Origin: Phoenix dactylifera
Taxonomy: Eukaryota; Streptophyta; Magnoliopsida; Arecales; Arecaceae
Assembly: GCF_009389715.1 (NCBI RefSeq)
Contig: NW_024068211.1
Coordinates: 98,501-162,500 of the forward strand
Length of the DNA stretch: 64,000 nt
Reading direction: 5' to 3'
Under the pieces are notes generated by a model. The model was not told where the DNA came from. It made no database searches and saw only the letters and a program-made list of their open reading frames with translations. Positions 11,457 to 20,829 of this stretch are shown here, in pieces; within the stretch, counting starts at the first letter, position 1, and the number at the start of each line of letters is the position of its first letter. The translations under genes were made by a program, and so were the position numbers.

Positions 11457-13668
11457 ATGGGTTCCGGTCCGAATGAAGTCGAGTCCACCATGAGTGCACT
11501 GGAGGTGGAAATGACCGAGGAATGGTTTTTTTCTCTACAAGGGTTCCGGTTGGAGCCCGCCAGGCGGGGGGATCGGGTAACCGACCCTCCGGTAGGCCGG
11601 ATTGGGGTGTATTTGGAATCACTTTGGGCTGGCCTGCGGTTTCCTCTTCACGGCTTCGTGAATGAGTTACTGTCGGTATACCAATTGGTTCCGGCGCAAC
11701 TTGCTCCGAACGCCTGGAGGACAGTGGTCGGTTTTCTGTCGCTGTGTTTACTGCACGGGATTCCGACCTCTATTAACGTCTTCCGGCGACTTTTTGTGCT
11801 GAAATCGAATCCGGAAGACGGAGAGTGGCTCTACATCGCCCTTCGGGCGGGTCGGCCACTTTTTCAGGGTGCTCCTTCGTCCATTCATGACTGGAAGAAG
11901 AAGTTCTTCTTCCTAGGTTCCGAACGGACATGGGGATTTGACCCTAGGTAGGGGCCGACCCAGCTCAGGTCCGTCAATAAAGCCCCCAAGCTTTCTCCAC
12001 GTGAGCAGGGGATCACCGACACTATCCGCAGCCTCGGGGACGGGATCTTACTGAGCGGCCTCATAAGTAAGGACGCTCTAGTGAACGTTGGCCTGAGCTC
12101 GGCGCATCCCCATGGTAAGAGTAACAGTAGGGTGTCTTCTTCATTTTGTTGTAGTTCCAAGTTTTAACCCTGCTCGTCCATGCAGATATCGCAAAGATGG
12201 TGACCAAGAGCGAGGTCCTATACGCCCGGTTTCAAAAGAGGGCGGCCGAGCTCTCAGGAGAACCAACCGAGCCGAGGAAGAAGGCGAAGACCTCGGCGAA
12301 GACCTCGGCGACCACAACAGTTGAGGTACGCGCTCCTCGCCCCGTGCGCTCTGAAGCTGGTCGGGGAGAGGGCGTGGGCTCTGGCGGAGCTACGATGGCA
12401 CTCCCATGCCCGGTGCCGATTTCGCAAATCCCTGGTCGGCAGGAAGCTCCAAATTCCGACCAGGGAGGGAGGACTTCGGCGGATTTGGCACTTGCACGCC
12501 CCGCCTCTACTTTGCGGCAGTCAGGTCGGCCGCCTATCCGACCCCAACTCCCCAGTCCCGAGCCGGGGAATAGTCAAGAAGCCACGTGGTCGGCTGCACC
12601 CAGGCCGGCTGAGGCCGGCCTTGCGGGTTCGTCGGGTCCCCGGGAGCGGGTGCCTTACGCTCCTGGATGGGCCGTTTTCGAGGGCGACTCGGCCCTCGAT
12701 AACCCACAAGTGGCGCGCGAAGTTCTTCGGGTCGCGCTGCTCCCGGCTGACCAGGCCAAAATCCGGTCCCTGAACTACGACGCGTTCATGGACTCCGCCA
12801 TTTGCTCTTCCATCCGAGTAAGTCGACCTTCATTTCCGTGTAAGTTGTGTTTCGGATTAAACCTATTTCTTACGTCTCCCTCTTGCAGCGCCTCCACGAA
12901 ACCGAAACAATGATACACATAATTCAAGACTATCGGGACCGAGCCCGAAGGCATCAGAGGGGGCGTGAGGAGGCCGAAGCGAAGTTCCTCGTGTCCGAGG
13001 CCGAACAGAAAGTGCTTCAAGCGAAGTTAGAGGCGGCCGAGGACGAGGTTCGGGCTCTAGTCGCCGAACTTAAAGAGGAGAAGGGCGTGCAAGCTTTGGC
13101 CAGATCTGAAGTGCGCGCCGCTGAGGCTCGTCGGTCGGAGGCCGAGTCGTCGCTCGCTATACGCGAGCAGGAGGTGGGGGAGGCTCACCTAAAGGTCCAA
13201 GAGCTCGAAGTCCGTCTGCTCGACGCGCAATCTCTGCTCGTCGACCGTGAACGGGAAATAAAAAATTTGGAGCGAAAGGCCACCTACCACGAGGCTCGGG
13301 AGAAGGAGGCTCGGGAGCAGGCCCAAGATGCTGTCAAACTCTTCCGTGACTCGGAAGAGTTTCGCGACTTAATGGAAGAGGAGGGCGTCAACGGGCTCAT
13401 CCAGGGTTTCAAGGACTTCCGCAACCAGCTGCGGCGACTTCTTCCAGACTTTGACCTTAGCCTGCTTCAACCAGGAGCAGGGGTCGAAGATTCAGGGGTG
13501 GAGGCAGAAACTCCGCCTGGCGGGGCCGACCAGGAAGGTCCAGCAGAAGTGGGCGAGAGTGCTCTTGAGGTCGCCGAGGCGGCTCCCGAAGCTGCTGGGG
13601 CCACCGGAGAAGAGGCCTCGACCGCAGAGGAGCCAACTGCTCCTGAAGTCGCCGAGCCCGAGCCTTAG
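11457..13668 (+). CDS. Antisense gene of Tat-like element, three exons, Transposase_28-like domain plus coiled coil, one stop inside
   Basis: I read exons 11457-12114, 12186-12817 and 12889-13668 (690 codons with the stop). Both introns are 71 bases, begin GTAAG and end GCAG, and the three reading frames join exactly. Exon 1 (residues 20-160) resembles Pfam Transposase_28, 'putative gypsy type transposon' (LRFPLHGFVNELLSVY, then LAPNAWRTVVGFL). The middle is basic and Pro/Ala-rich, with lysine clusters near residue 235. Exon 3 is a long Glu/Ala/Arg heptad coiled coil (about 440-590) followed by a conserved-looking block GLIQGFKDFRNQLRRLLPDF and an acidic Ala/Glu tail. Function is unknown; such proteins occur as antisense ORFs in Tat elements. 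The in-frame TAG at 11949-11951, probably from a tryptophan codon (R-W-GPT), breaks this copy unless only the N-terminal 164 residues are made. Start choice: ATG after the TATA box and leader. Confidence 0.75.
12115..12185 (+). other. Intron 1 of the antisense gene, 71 bp
   Basis: The donor is ATG|GTAAGAG and the acceptor CCATGCAG|AT. The interior is T-rich. Removal joins codon GAT in phase 1 and changes the frame from that of exon 1 to that of exon 2, which is open for 210 codons. Confidence 0.75.
12818..12888 (+). other. Intron 2 of the antisense gene, 71 bp
   Basis: The donor is CGA|GTAAGTC and the acceptor CTCTTGCAG|CGC, with a T-rich interior. Removal joins in phase 0 and moves into the long coiled-coil frame. 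Without splicing, exon 2 runs into a frame with no family-like sequence. Confidence 0.75.
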
Positions 13669-14320
13669 TGTGGTTTTTTCTTCTTTTTTGTGTAGGCCGG
13701 AGTGGCCTCTACTTGTTAAGGTCAAGTCCGAGCTTTGTACTTAGCCTACGGGCCTTTTTTGAAATGAATATACGTATTCATTATAACTTGTGACTTGTGC
13801 TTTGGTTTGATTTTCGGTTAACTTATTTCTTTCGTTTGGATCCGCTTTTAGGCTCCTAGGAATTAGGCTCTACGGCTCCAACCTCGTCCGCCACATAGCT
13901 AGTGCTCGGCACAGCTGAACTTGGGTCCTAAGACCAGTAATTATAGCGATGCTTATGTCTAGGACGTGCTTGGGCTCGGGAGGGGGTCTTTTCGAGCTCG
14001 GCTCAGAATTCGACCGAGCCCTAGGACTGGGTCACTAGACTTGAAATTCTTTAGTGAACTTTGAGCCCGAACCTCGAGTTGCCGAGGCGGGTGGTCGAAT
14101 TAATTAAGCAAGAATGGAAATAAATGAAATAATGTAAATATTAATTAAACGGGTACCTGGTACCGTGAGCGCTCTTATGCCGAGGCTAAAAACTTCGCCT
14201 GGCGGCTGAAGACGCTCTTCTGCTCGGGGTCCGTTCTTTGGGGACGCCGATAAGAGGAATCCGGTTGTCAATCACGGACTTTTCGTTGATCACGAACAGG
14301 AGGTTGGGTCGAGCTCTGTG
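13669..14320 (+). other. 3' flank of the antisense gene, no gene
   Basis: After the TAG at 13666-13668 there is a T-rich stretch and an AATGAATAT-like possible poly(A) signal near 13763. The remainder is noncoding element sequence rich in CCGAGCTCGG-like short palindromes. Confidence 0.45.
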
Positions 14321-15120
14321 ATCGATGGAGAACGAGCCGAGCTCGTTGGCCGGTAGAGAACACATCCCGCTGTATCGGGGCATCCCGACCGCGGTCGGGG
14401 TAGGAGAACGAGCCGAGCTCGTTGGCCGATGGAGAACGAGCCGAGCTCGTTGGTCGGTGGAGAACACATCCCGCTGTATCGGGGCATCCCGACCGCGGTC
14501 GGGGTAGGAGAACGAGCCGAGCTCGTTGGCCGATGGAGAACGAGCCGAGCTCGTTGGACGATGGAGAATGAGCCGAGCTCGTTGGTCGGTGGAGAACACA
14601 TCCCGCTGTATCGGGGCATAGAATGAGCCGAGCTCGTTGGTCGGTGGAGAACACATCCCGCTGTATCGGGGCATCCCGACCGCGGTCGGGGTAGGAGAAC
14701 AAGCCGAGCTCGTTGGCCGATGGAGAACGAGCCGAGCTCGTTGGTCGGTGGAGAACACATCCCGACGTATCGGGGCATCCCGACCGCGGTTGGGGTAGGA
14801 GAACGAGCCGAGCTCGTTGGCCGATGGAGAACGAGCCAAGCTCGTTGGTCGGTGGAGAACACATCCCGCTGTATCGGGGCATCCCGACCGCGGTCGGGGT
14901 AGGAGAACGAGCCGAGCTCGTTGGCCGATGGAGAACAAACCGAGCTCGTTGGTCGGTGGAGAACACATCCCGCTGTATCGGGGCATCCCGACCGTGGTCG
15001 GGGTAGGAGAACGAGCCAAGCTCATTGGCCGATGGAGAACGAGCCGAGCTCGTTGGTCGGTGGAGAACACATCCCGCTGTATCGGGGCATCCCGACCGCG
15101 GTCGGGGTAGGAGAACGAGC
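14321..15120. repeat. 104-bp tandem repeat array inside the Tat-like element, about 7.5 units
   Basis: The block GACCGCGGTCGGGG recurs at 14387, 14491, 14678, 14782, 14886, 14990 and 15094: spacing 104 except one of 187, which holds an extra partial unit. Each unit contains two near-copies of a CGAGCCGAGCTCGTTGG segment and the perfect palindrome CCGACCGCGGTCGG. Long open frames on both strands (for example 14186-15283 minus) are a by-product of a repeat with few stops and are not genes. Tandem arrays near the 3' end are known from Tat/Ogre-type elements. Confidence 0.95.
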
Positions 15121-15224
15121 TGGGCACCATGAGACAACATAGGAGAATTGGTGAGTTCGAGCAAGCGCATAAGCCGTTCATAAAATGAAATTTATGGTTA
15201 GATAGTGGGGGACCCCTCGGGATT

Positions 15225-15925
15225 CTATTGGTAGTACACGCGGAGATTTTCAGAACTCCAGCTTCGTGGAATGGGAGTCCCATCTAGAAACTCTAGCTTG
15301 TAAGTTCTGGGCCGACGGATGCACGTGACTCGGTAAGGTCCTTCCCAGTTTGGAGCCAGTTTCCCCTGCTCGGTTGGTCGGGAGGCCTCGGCTCTTCTGA
15401 GGACAAGGTCCCCTGCTTTGAAGGATTTGATTTTGACCCTGGCGTTGTAGTATTGAGCTGTCTTTTGCTGGTACCTCGCCATGCGAACTCGGGCGGCCTC
15501 CCTTGTTTCCTCGATCAGGTCGAGGTTGTTCCTGAGCTGTGAGGAGTTGGAGCTGGCATCATGATGCTCTACCCTCGGAGATGGGAGTCCGATCTCCAAC
15601 GGGATGACAGCTTCCGTTCCGTATGTTAGGTTGAAGGGAGTCTCGCCGGTGGGGACACGAAATGTAGTCCGGTAAGCCCACAGGACATTGTATAGGTCTT
15701 CGACCCATTGTCCTTTGGATTTGTCGAGCCTGGCTTTGAGCCCCTGCAAAATAGTACGATTTGTTACCTCGGTTTCTCCATTCATCTGAGGGTGCGCGAC
15801 CGAGGTGAAGCGGTGGTCGATGCCAAGCACGGAGCAGAATCCTCTGAAATGGAGGTTGTCGAACTGGCGGCCGTTGTCGGATATGAGGATGCGGGGGAGC
15901 CCGAATCTGCAGATTATTGACTTCC
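15225..15925 (-). pseudogene. Tat-like integrase, C-terminal half only
   Basis: The minus frame begins just after the primer-site-like sequence with GLPRILISDNGRQF, the second catalytic Asp region of a gypsy integrase. It continues with HPQMNGETEVTNRTIL (containing the third catalytic residue E), WAYRTTFRVPTGETPF, and a GPYRV-containing C-terminal domain, ending VYYQ and stop at 15225. The zinc-binding domain, the first catalytic Asp and all of gag, PR, RT and RNase H are absent. This deletion fused the leader directly to mid-integrase. It cannot be functional. Family call is firm from the GETEVTNR and GTEAVIP motifs typical of Tat-clade pol. Confidence 0.85.
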
Positions 15926-15935
15926 TCTAGCGCCA
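15921..15935 (-). other. Primer-binding-site-like sequence of the Tat-like element
   Basis: TGGCGCTAGAGGAAG on the minus strand starts two bases from the LTR end CAACA. Position and TGG start fit a primer site. I cannot assign the tRNA. Confidence 0.55.
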
Positions 15936-15937
15936 AC

Positions 15938-16839
15938 TGTTGCTGAAAATTGGACCCGGGGGCTGCCGCGAACCGAGAGGGGAGGAGCTCCGCTGCCGGG
16001 GTGGCGGTACGTCGACGGGCGGCGTCCTCCTGGAGAGTCCTGCAAGAAAGCCGGTGGCCGGGCTTTCCGGCGCCGGCCCTCCGAAGCTTAAGTCAGAGGG
16101 GGCTAATATGGGGGGGTAAAGGAGGAGAATGCTTTTGTGCTTTTTTTTCCGTCCCTCCGTCCCTCCCCAGGTTCCCTTTTTATAGAGGGATATTATGTTA
16201 CCTGGGAGGTGACGGGAATTTGTCTCCTTTTGTAATAATTGGGCACGATCATGCTCATTAATGGCGTTGTGGAGAATAAGGCCGGATCAGACTGGAGTCA
16301 GGGAGCTGTCATGGTTGATCAGACCCGTTGGGGGTGGTTGAACCGCCGGCCGTGGCGGGCCTGGGGTTCGTAGATGGTAAGTGCATTAATTGCTGAGTGA
16401 ACCGGTGGTCAGGGTGAACCATACGCTTTGACGGTTCAGTGATCCGGAGATCGTCTTAAGCTGTGTTCATTTAATGACTGAGTGCATCGGAGGCCTGAGG
16501 GGGTCTTATGCATTAATAATAGGTCGTGCCGAGTTCCTGTGGAGATCTCGTGCCTTGATGACTTAGGGATGGTGGCAGATTGTAGTGGAGTCATGTACTT
16601 AGTCGTCAGATCTTTTGGAGGATTAGGCGGGATTGGGTATTCGGCTAAGGCATGGGCCTGGCACAGGTGCCGAGCCGAGCAGGTCGCCTAGCGGAGTGTC
16701 CTGTGGCGGGGTTGCTTCTGGTCGGTGCTCTCTAGTCGAGCGCCTCTCTGGTCGGCGCTCTCTAGTCGAGCGCCTCTCTGGTCGGCGCTCTCTAGTCGAG
16801 CGCCTCTAAAATGACTCGATTTGGGTTTTCCCCCCAACA
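15938..16839 (-). repeat. Tat-like element right LTR (5' LTR in element sense), 902 bp
   Basis: Same ends as the left copy (TGTTGCTG and CCCCCAACA). It has three copies of the 30-bp unit at 16717-16746, 16747-16776 and 16777-16806. It is followed at once by the duplicated GATAT. Confidence 0.93.
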
Positions 16840-17178
16840 GATATGTATTTTTCTGAGAGTCCCAGATTTGAGATAGAGAGTGAATTTACCAGGTTGACTC
16901 AAGGGACCATGATGGTGACTCAGTATGAGGCCAAGTTGACTGAGCTCTCCCATTTCGCTCTAGACCTGATGGCAACTTACGACATCAAGGCCAGAAGATT
17001 TGAAAAATGGTTGAGGCCTAGGATTTGTGCGGGAGTAAGACCGATGCGGTTGGACTCTTATCAGGAGGTAGTCAATATAGCCACCAGAGGCCTAGGACCT
17101 AGAAGCAAATGTGCGCGCTCACCCTACAGAATGTTGTTAAATTTATTACTTGATTTTCATGCTGTGCGTGTGGAATGA
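16840..17178 (+). pseudogene. Ty3-gypsy Gag relic, 3' piece
   Basis: This continues the frame cut at 10071. It reads LTQGTMMVTQYEAKLTELS, then ARRFEKWLRPRI and SYQEVV, matching the second half of the gypsy Gag domain. It fades out near 17100, and no CCHC knuckle or pol follows. GATAT at 16840-16844 is the right-hand duplication. Confidence 0.75.
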
Positions 17179-17864
17179 TTGCTACATAGACTAATATATT
17201 TTAGTTGAATCTTAAAATAGAGAAATGGCTATGGCAGGTATAACCTAGATAGCATCTATTGTGTATACGTTTGTTTGGTCCTTGTACTGCCTATTTCTTT
17301 GTACTGGCATGTTTTGTTAAAGGAAATGATGCGATGTGCTTGTACTTTAGGAGTCTAGACCATGCCTACTCTAATTGGAGGTATAATCTTCGAGGATTAG
17401 TAAATTCATTGTGGATTGATCATCATGGACCTTTGAGAACTTGAATGCCCAAGTATACCAATTTGGAGGCCTAAATTTCTTTTAATGAAGAGGGAATGGG
17501 AGATTTGACTTGGCCAACCTGACTGAGTTAGGCCAAGTCAGCCTAGCCTGGTGAGCTACGTGCGAGTTGGCAAATGTCGACCCAACAACGCCGCAAGTGA
17601 GACAGGGACGAGCAGGGCCGTGCGTATCTGCTGCAGCCCTTGCCGTTCTTCCATTTTTTTCCTCGGTTATCATCATTGGTGACTGGATTTCCCTCACCAA
17701 TTTGGGAAGGCGAGCATGAAGAGATGCTGAAATAGCTAGACCTCATCTTTTTCTTCCCGTTCCCCTGTTTCCATGGAGGTCATCGATCTCTTCCTTCTCT
17801 AGCCATTAGCCACCTCGGTTGTCCCTTCTACCACTTTTTTTTTTTTTTTAACTTTGATGGTAGA
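17179..17864. other. Unassigned stretch
   Basis: No recognisable gene or repeat apart from a T-run at about 17836-17850. Short open frames on the minus strand near 17482-17746 show no known motif. Confidence 0.4.
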
Positions 17865-18305
17865 TGTAACAACACAGGACCTCATCCAAAATGGCTAGCC
17901 GGAAAGTATTATTTGAATTCCTTGATCCTATATAAGTACCCAAAATCTATCCAGTGAATAACTAATATGGGACTAAACACATGCCCACAGGATCCTCACA
18001 TACTCTCCTCGTTCAAGCCCTGACATCCTCATCAGGCTAATTAAGGATTCAAATTCATTAAAATCTAATCACGAACACCACGATTGGCCTGTAGTCAGCT
18101 CCAATGGATCCGTGCTGCAGTGTCCCCTAGTCCACATAAGTTATGGGCCGAGCCCGCTCTGATACCATCTGTAACACCCAAGACATCACCCAAAATGGCT
18201 AGCCGGAAGGCATTATTAGGATTCCTTGATTGTATATAAGTACTCAAGATCTACCTAGCGAATAACCGATGTGAGACTAAATACACGCCCGCACGGATTT
18301 TCATA
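17865..18305 (-). mobile_element. TRIM (miniature LTR retrotransposon), 441 bp
   Basis: Two direct repeats of 136 bp (17865-18000 and 18170-18305) begin TGTAACA and share ATGGCTAGCCGGAA and TATATAAGTAC blocks. They flank a 169-bp core with no coding capacity. The minus strand shows TGGTATCAGAGC at 18167-18156 beside the right LTR and a purine-rich tract GAACGAGGAGAG beside the left. Flanking bases gtaga (17860-17864) and gtaaa (18306-18310) look like a decayed target duplication. Related copies lie at 24778 and 29308. Confidence 0.8.
18156..18167 (-). other. TRIM primer binding site, tRNA-iMet
   Basis: TGGTATCAGAGC on the minus strand, two bases from the right LTR. It is exact over 12 bases. 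Confidence 0.85.
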
Positions 18306-19592
18306 GTAAAAATCCGGCACTACAAAACACAAGTATGTAAATACAGTATAACAAACAATATGTTTCCTCTCTTTCCTAATGCATTACCTAGTCTTAATTG
18401 CGGTCGGTTATGACTTTTGAAATAAACTAGAATCAACGAATGCAAAAGGATCATATAGGACGGTTCTGAATTTTGGATCATCAGTTGATCTAAATAGTTT
18501 TTCCATAATATGTGTAAATGCCAATATGAAAGGAGTATCTTATTAGATTGTACGCACGTATGCAAGGAGAAAGCATCCGTTTCGCATCTCTGGTAGATAA
18601 ATAGAGACAACCAATGCTTATTTTTTTATGTGGTAATAAGGGAAGAATACTTTAAATGGCCTCAACATGACCAAAGTCTCATACAATCAGTTTATTTAAG
18701 AAACTATCACAATTGAAATTTCTACTTATCAATCAATCCGCATGAAACTTAGCCTCTCTAAATATATGGTTAATAACCAAGAAATCTAAAAATGCAGTGC
18801 CTTTGTTTTTAAAATTTCATGTGCCTTTGTTTTTGTAACTATTACCCACTGGCTATGTCTTTGTTTTTAAAATTTAATGTGCTAGTGCCTTGATCTAATA
18901 GAAAATATAAAAGTCTGTGTCCCATTAGTGTGCATATATTAAAAGATAGAACTGCCGGGCAAGGAACACCATGTGCATTTCATCAAATGGAAAAGCTTTA
19001 TGAATTGACAAGCCACCAAATAGCAAGGTGAGGTATTTTAATCATTAACCTCTTCCCTCACGCGTTGCTGGTTCTCCGTATTGGCCTTCTTTCTAATATT
19101 CTAATAAAGTCAACTAAACCATAGTTTTCCGTAAGTCGTCTTGTGCTGCCGTTCCAAATTAAATCTTCAAAGTCTTACGCAGTGCGCTGGCCCGGCACCA
19201 ATATATACAACTCTAGCCGTGAAAGGGATGCAACAGTCACTTCCAAATATGTACATATGGATAAACGAAAGAGTTCAGATCACTTGAATATCTGTGCAGG
19301 ATGCGATCAACAAAGAACCCCAAAACACAATCTAAATTATATAGTTCTCGGACCATTAAAATACAAGCACGAGCTGCATCATAGAGTACTGTTGCCATCA
19401 AGAAGATGGATATCAAACAATAAGCACCGTCTATAATATGATATTGCTACTCATGAACTATCTTGTCTAATAGTTATCCATCTCTTTACCTCTTTACGGC
19501 GGCCATGGACGGCTGCATACCTTTTTACCTCAAAACAACATACGGCCACCGACAGAAGCTATTAACAAAGAAGAAAGAACATGGCTCACCGA
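18306..19592. other. Intergenic DNA downstream of the NDR1/HIN1-like gene
   Basis: AT-rich, with many stops in all frames. I see no conserved coding motif. Two related phrases near 18800-18890 (TGCCTTTGTTTTTAAAATTT) are a short local duplication. Confidence 0.4.
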
Positions 19593-20270
19593 TCAGTAAT
19601 GGGCCACATGGCACTCTGTCCTCCCAAACCCGGCTGCTCCCGGAGTCTCCTTCGTCACCAACGGGACCCTCAACTTATTGCACCTTACCCTCAGCCGGCG
19701 GCGCCTCGAGACCACCGACCCAAACTTGTACCTTATTTGTCCGATTAACCAAACGTCCACGTTGAAGAACCCCATCTTCTCTTCGTTCCTGAATTCATCC
19801 ATGCCGGAGCTCTCGAGCCCGAAGACCGACGTCCCCTCCATGACTGGGTGCAACATGGTAGTGTTCTTGTGGCCCTGGTAAAAGGTAGGAAGTGTCATGA
19901 AACCGAACCGCTCGCCGTTGTAGTAGGTCTCGCCATGGAGATCGTCATAATAGATGCCAACCCTCCTGTAGGAGTTTCGGAGACTGATGTCGGCGGAGAG
20001 GTTGTAGGAGAGGGAGGTAAGGTTTGTGCCAGTGAGGTTGAAGCGGGTGAGGGTGGCGGTCTCGACTGCGGCTTTGATCTTGTGGGGTCGAAATATAAGC
20101 CAGAGGACGAGGATAGCAATGCCGAGGAAGATGCATAAGGCGATTAAGGTTTTGTAGGTGGTGCTGAGGAGGCAGCAGCGGCAGCTTTGGGGCTTTTGGT
20201 GGTAGGGTTGGGGAGGAATTGACAGGCCGTGGTATGATCCGGCGGGATTGGACTTAGGTGAATGACTCAT
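19593..20270 (-). CDS. NDR1/HIN1-like protein (LEA_2 family), 225 aa
   Basis: NHL proteins are small membrane-anchored LEA_2 proteins, many linked to pathogen response or senescence and placed at the plasma membrane. The sequence shows a Pro/His-rich cytoplasmic N-terminus, a CRCC cluster near residue 34, one hydrophobic segment (about 42-60, IALCIFLGIAILVLWLIF) ended by the family motif RPHK, and a beta-rich LEA_2 domain with NLSADISLRNSYRRVGIYYD and YNGERFG. C-terminal features are WLIGQIRYKFG and VRCNKLRVPL. It is intronless, as is usual. I chose the ATG at 20270 (MSHSPKSN). The frame opens 69 codons earlier, but that part is not conserved-looking and would precede the usual N-terminus. 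This is the only intact host gene I see. A close NHL3/NHL10-type relative is likely, but the subgroup is not fixed. Confidence 0.87.
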   Translation of the reverse strand: MSHSPKSNPAGSYHGLSIPPQPYHQKPQSCRCCLLSTTYKTLIALCIFLGIAILVLWLIFRPHKIKAAVETATLTRFNLTGTNLTSLSYNLSADISLRNSYRRVGIYYDDLHGETYYNGERFGFMTLPTFYQGHKNTTMLHPVMEGTSVFGLESSGMDEFRNEEKMGFFNVDVWLIGQIRYKFGSVVSRRRRLRVRCNKLRVPLVTKETPGAAGFGRTECHVAHY

Positions 20271-20481
20271 GGTATAGTTGATGAGCTGAAGCAAAGGGAA
20301 GAAATGAGAGGAAGAGGGGGGAGGAGAGTAAGTCTTTAACTTCTTTTTAGAGGAAGTGAGTGAGAAATAAAAGGAAGGTAATGAGTGTTGGAGATGGCAA
20401 GGTGATGACGAGAGAGATATCTTTATCAATCTAATGTTGGCACGTCTCTTTAATTCAAAAGACTTGATGTGGCCCATATGA

Positions 20482-20632
20482 AGATAAATATAATTATAAA
20501 TTAGTTATCTTATCCTAATCTAGCATTATAAAATAGATCCTTAGAAGGTGAATCCCAATCAACTCTCTACTTAAACAAGATAAATATAATTATAAATTAG
20601 TTATCTTATCCTAATCTAGTATTATAAAATAG
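20482..20632. repeat. Direct duplication of about 55 bp upstream of the NHL gene
   Basis: The segment GATAAATATAATTATAAATTAG...CTAATCTAG(C/T)ATTATAAAATAG occurs at about 20482-20536 and 20578-20632, roughly 96 bases apart and nearly identical. It lies 210-360 bases upstream of the NHL start codon, in its promoter region. Confidence 0.8.
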
Positions 20633-20829
20633 CGTATGGATCCATAGAAGAAAAATCCGAGGTTATTAAAAATTTATAATTATTTATTATTTTAAATACA
20701 TATATTTATTCTCAGTTTACCTTACATTATAATATTAAACAATCCGCTGGATAATGTTGTCCAGTAAAATTTACAGAGCAATGTTATTTAAACAAATGTA
20801 AGCATTTTGGCTAACCGATGTGGAACTAA

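Larger units (their letters stand above)
10077..16839 (-). mobile_element. Complete but non-autonomous Tat-like Ty3-gypsy element, 6763 bp
   Basis: Two LTRs (10077-10949 and 15938-16839), a 5-bp duplication GATAT, a G-rich polypurine tract beside the left LTR and a primer-site-like sequence beside the right LTR show a minus-strand element. The only pol sequence left is the C-terminal half of integrase. Opposite to pol runs a three-exon gene with a domain of the 'putative gypsy type transposon' family (Pfam Transposase_28). Extra antisense genes are known from Tat-clade elements such as Retand and Grande. A 104-bp tandem array lies between pol and that gene. The lack of gag, protease, RT and RNase H means it must have moved with help from a relative. 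Confidence 0.88.

Noticed and set aside
14321..15120. Possible CRISPR-like array
   Set aside because: The repeats are contiguous 104-bp units without unique spacers and sit inside a plant retrotransposon.
14186..15283. Open frames of 190-365 codons on the minus strand and shorter ones on the plus strand
   Set aside because: These are read-through of the 104-bp tandem repeat. Frames shift with each unit because 104 is not a multiple of three, and the text is simply three repeating phrases.
19463..20138. Plus-strand frames across the NHL gene
   Set aside because: Antisense shadows of the intact LEA_2 coding region.
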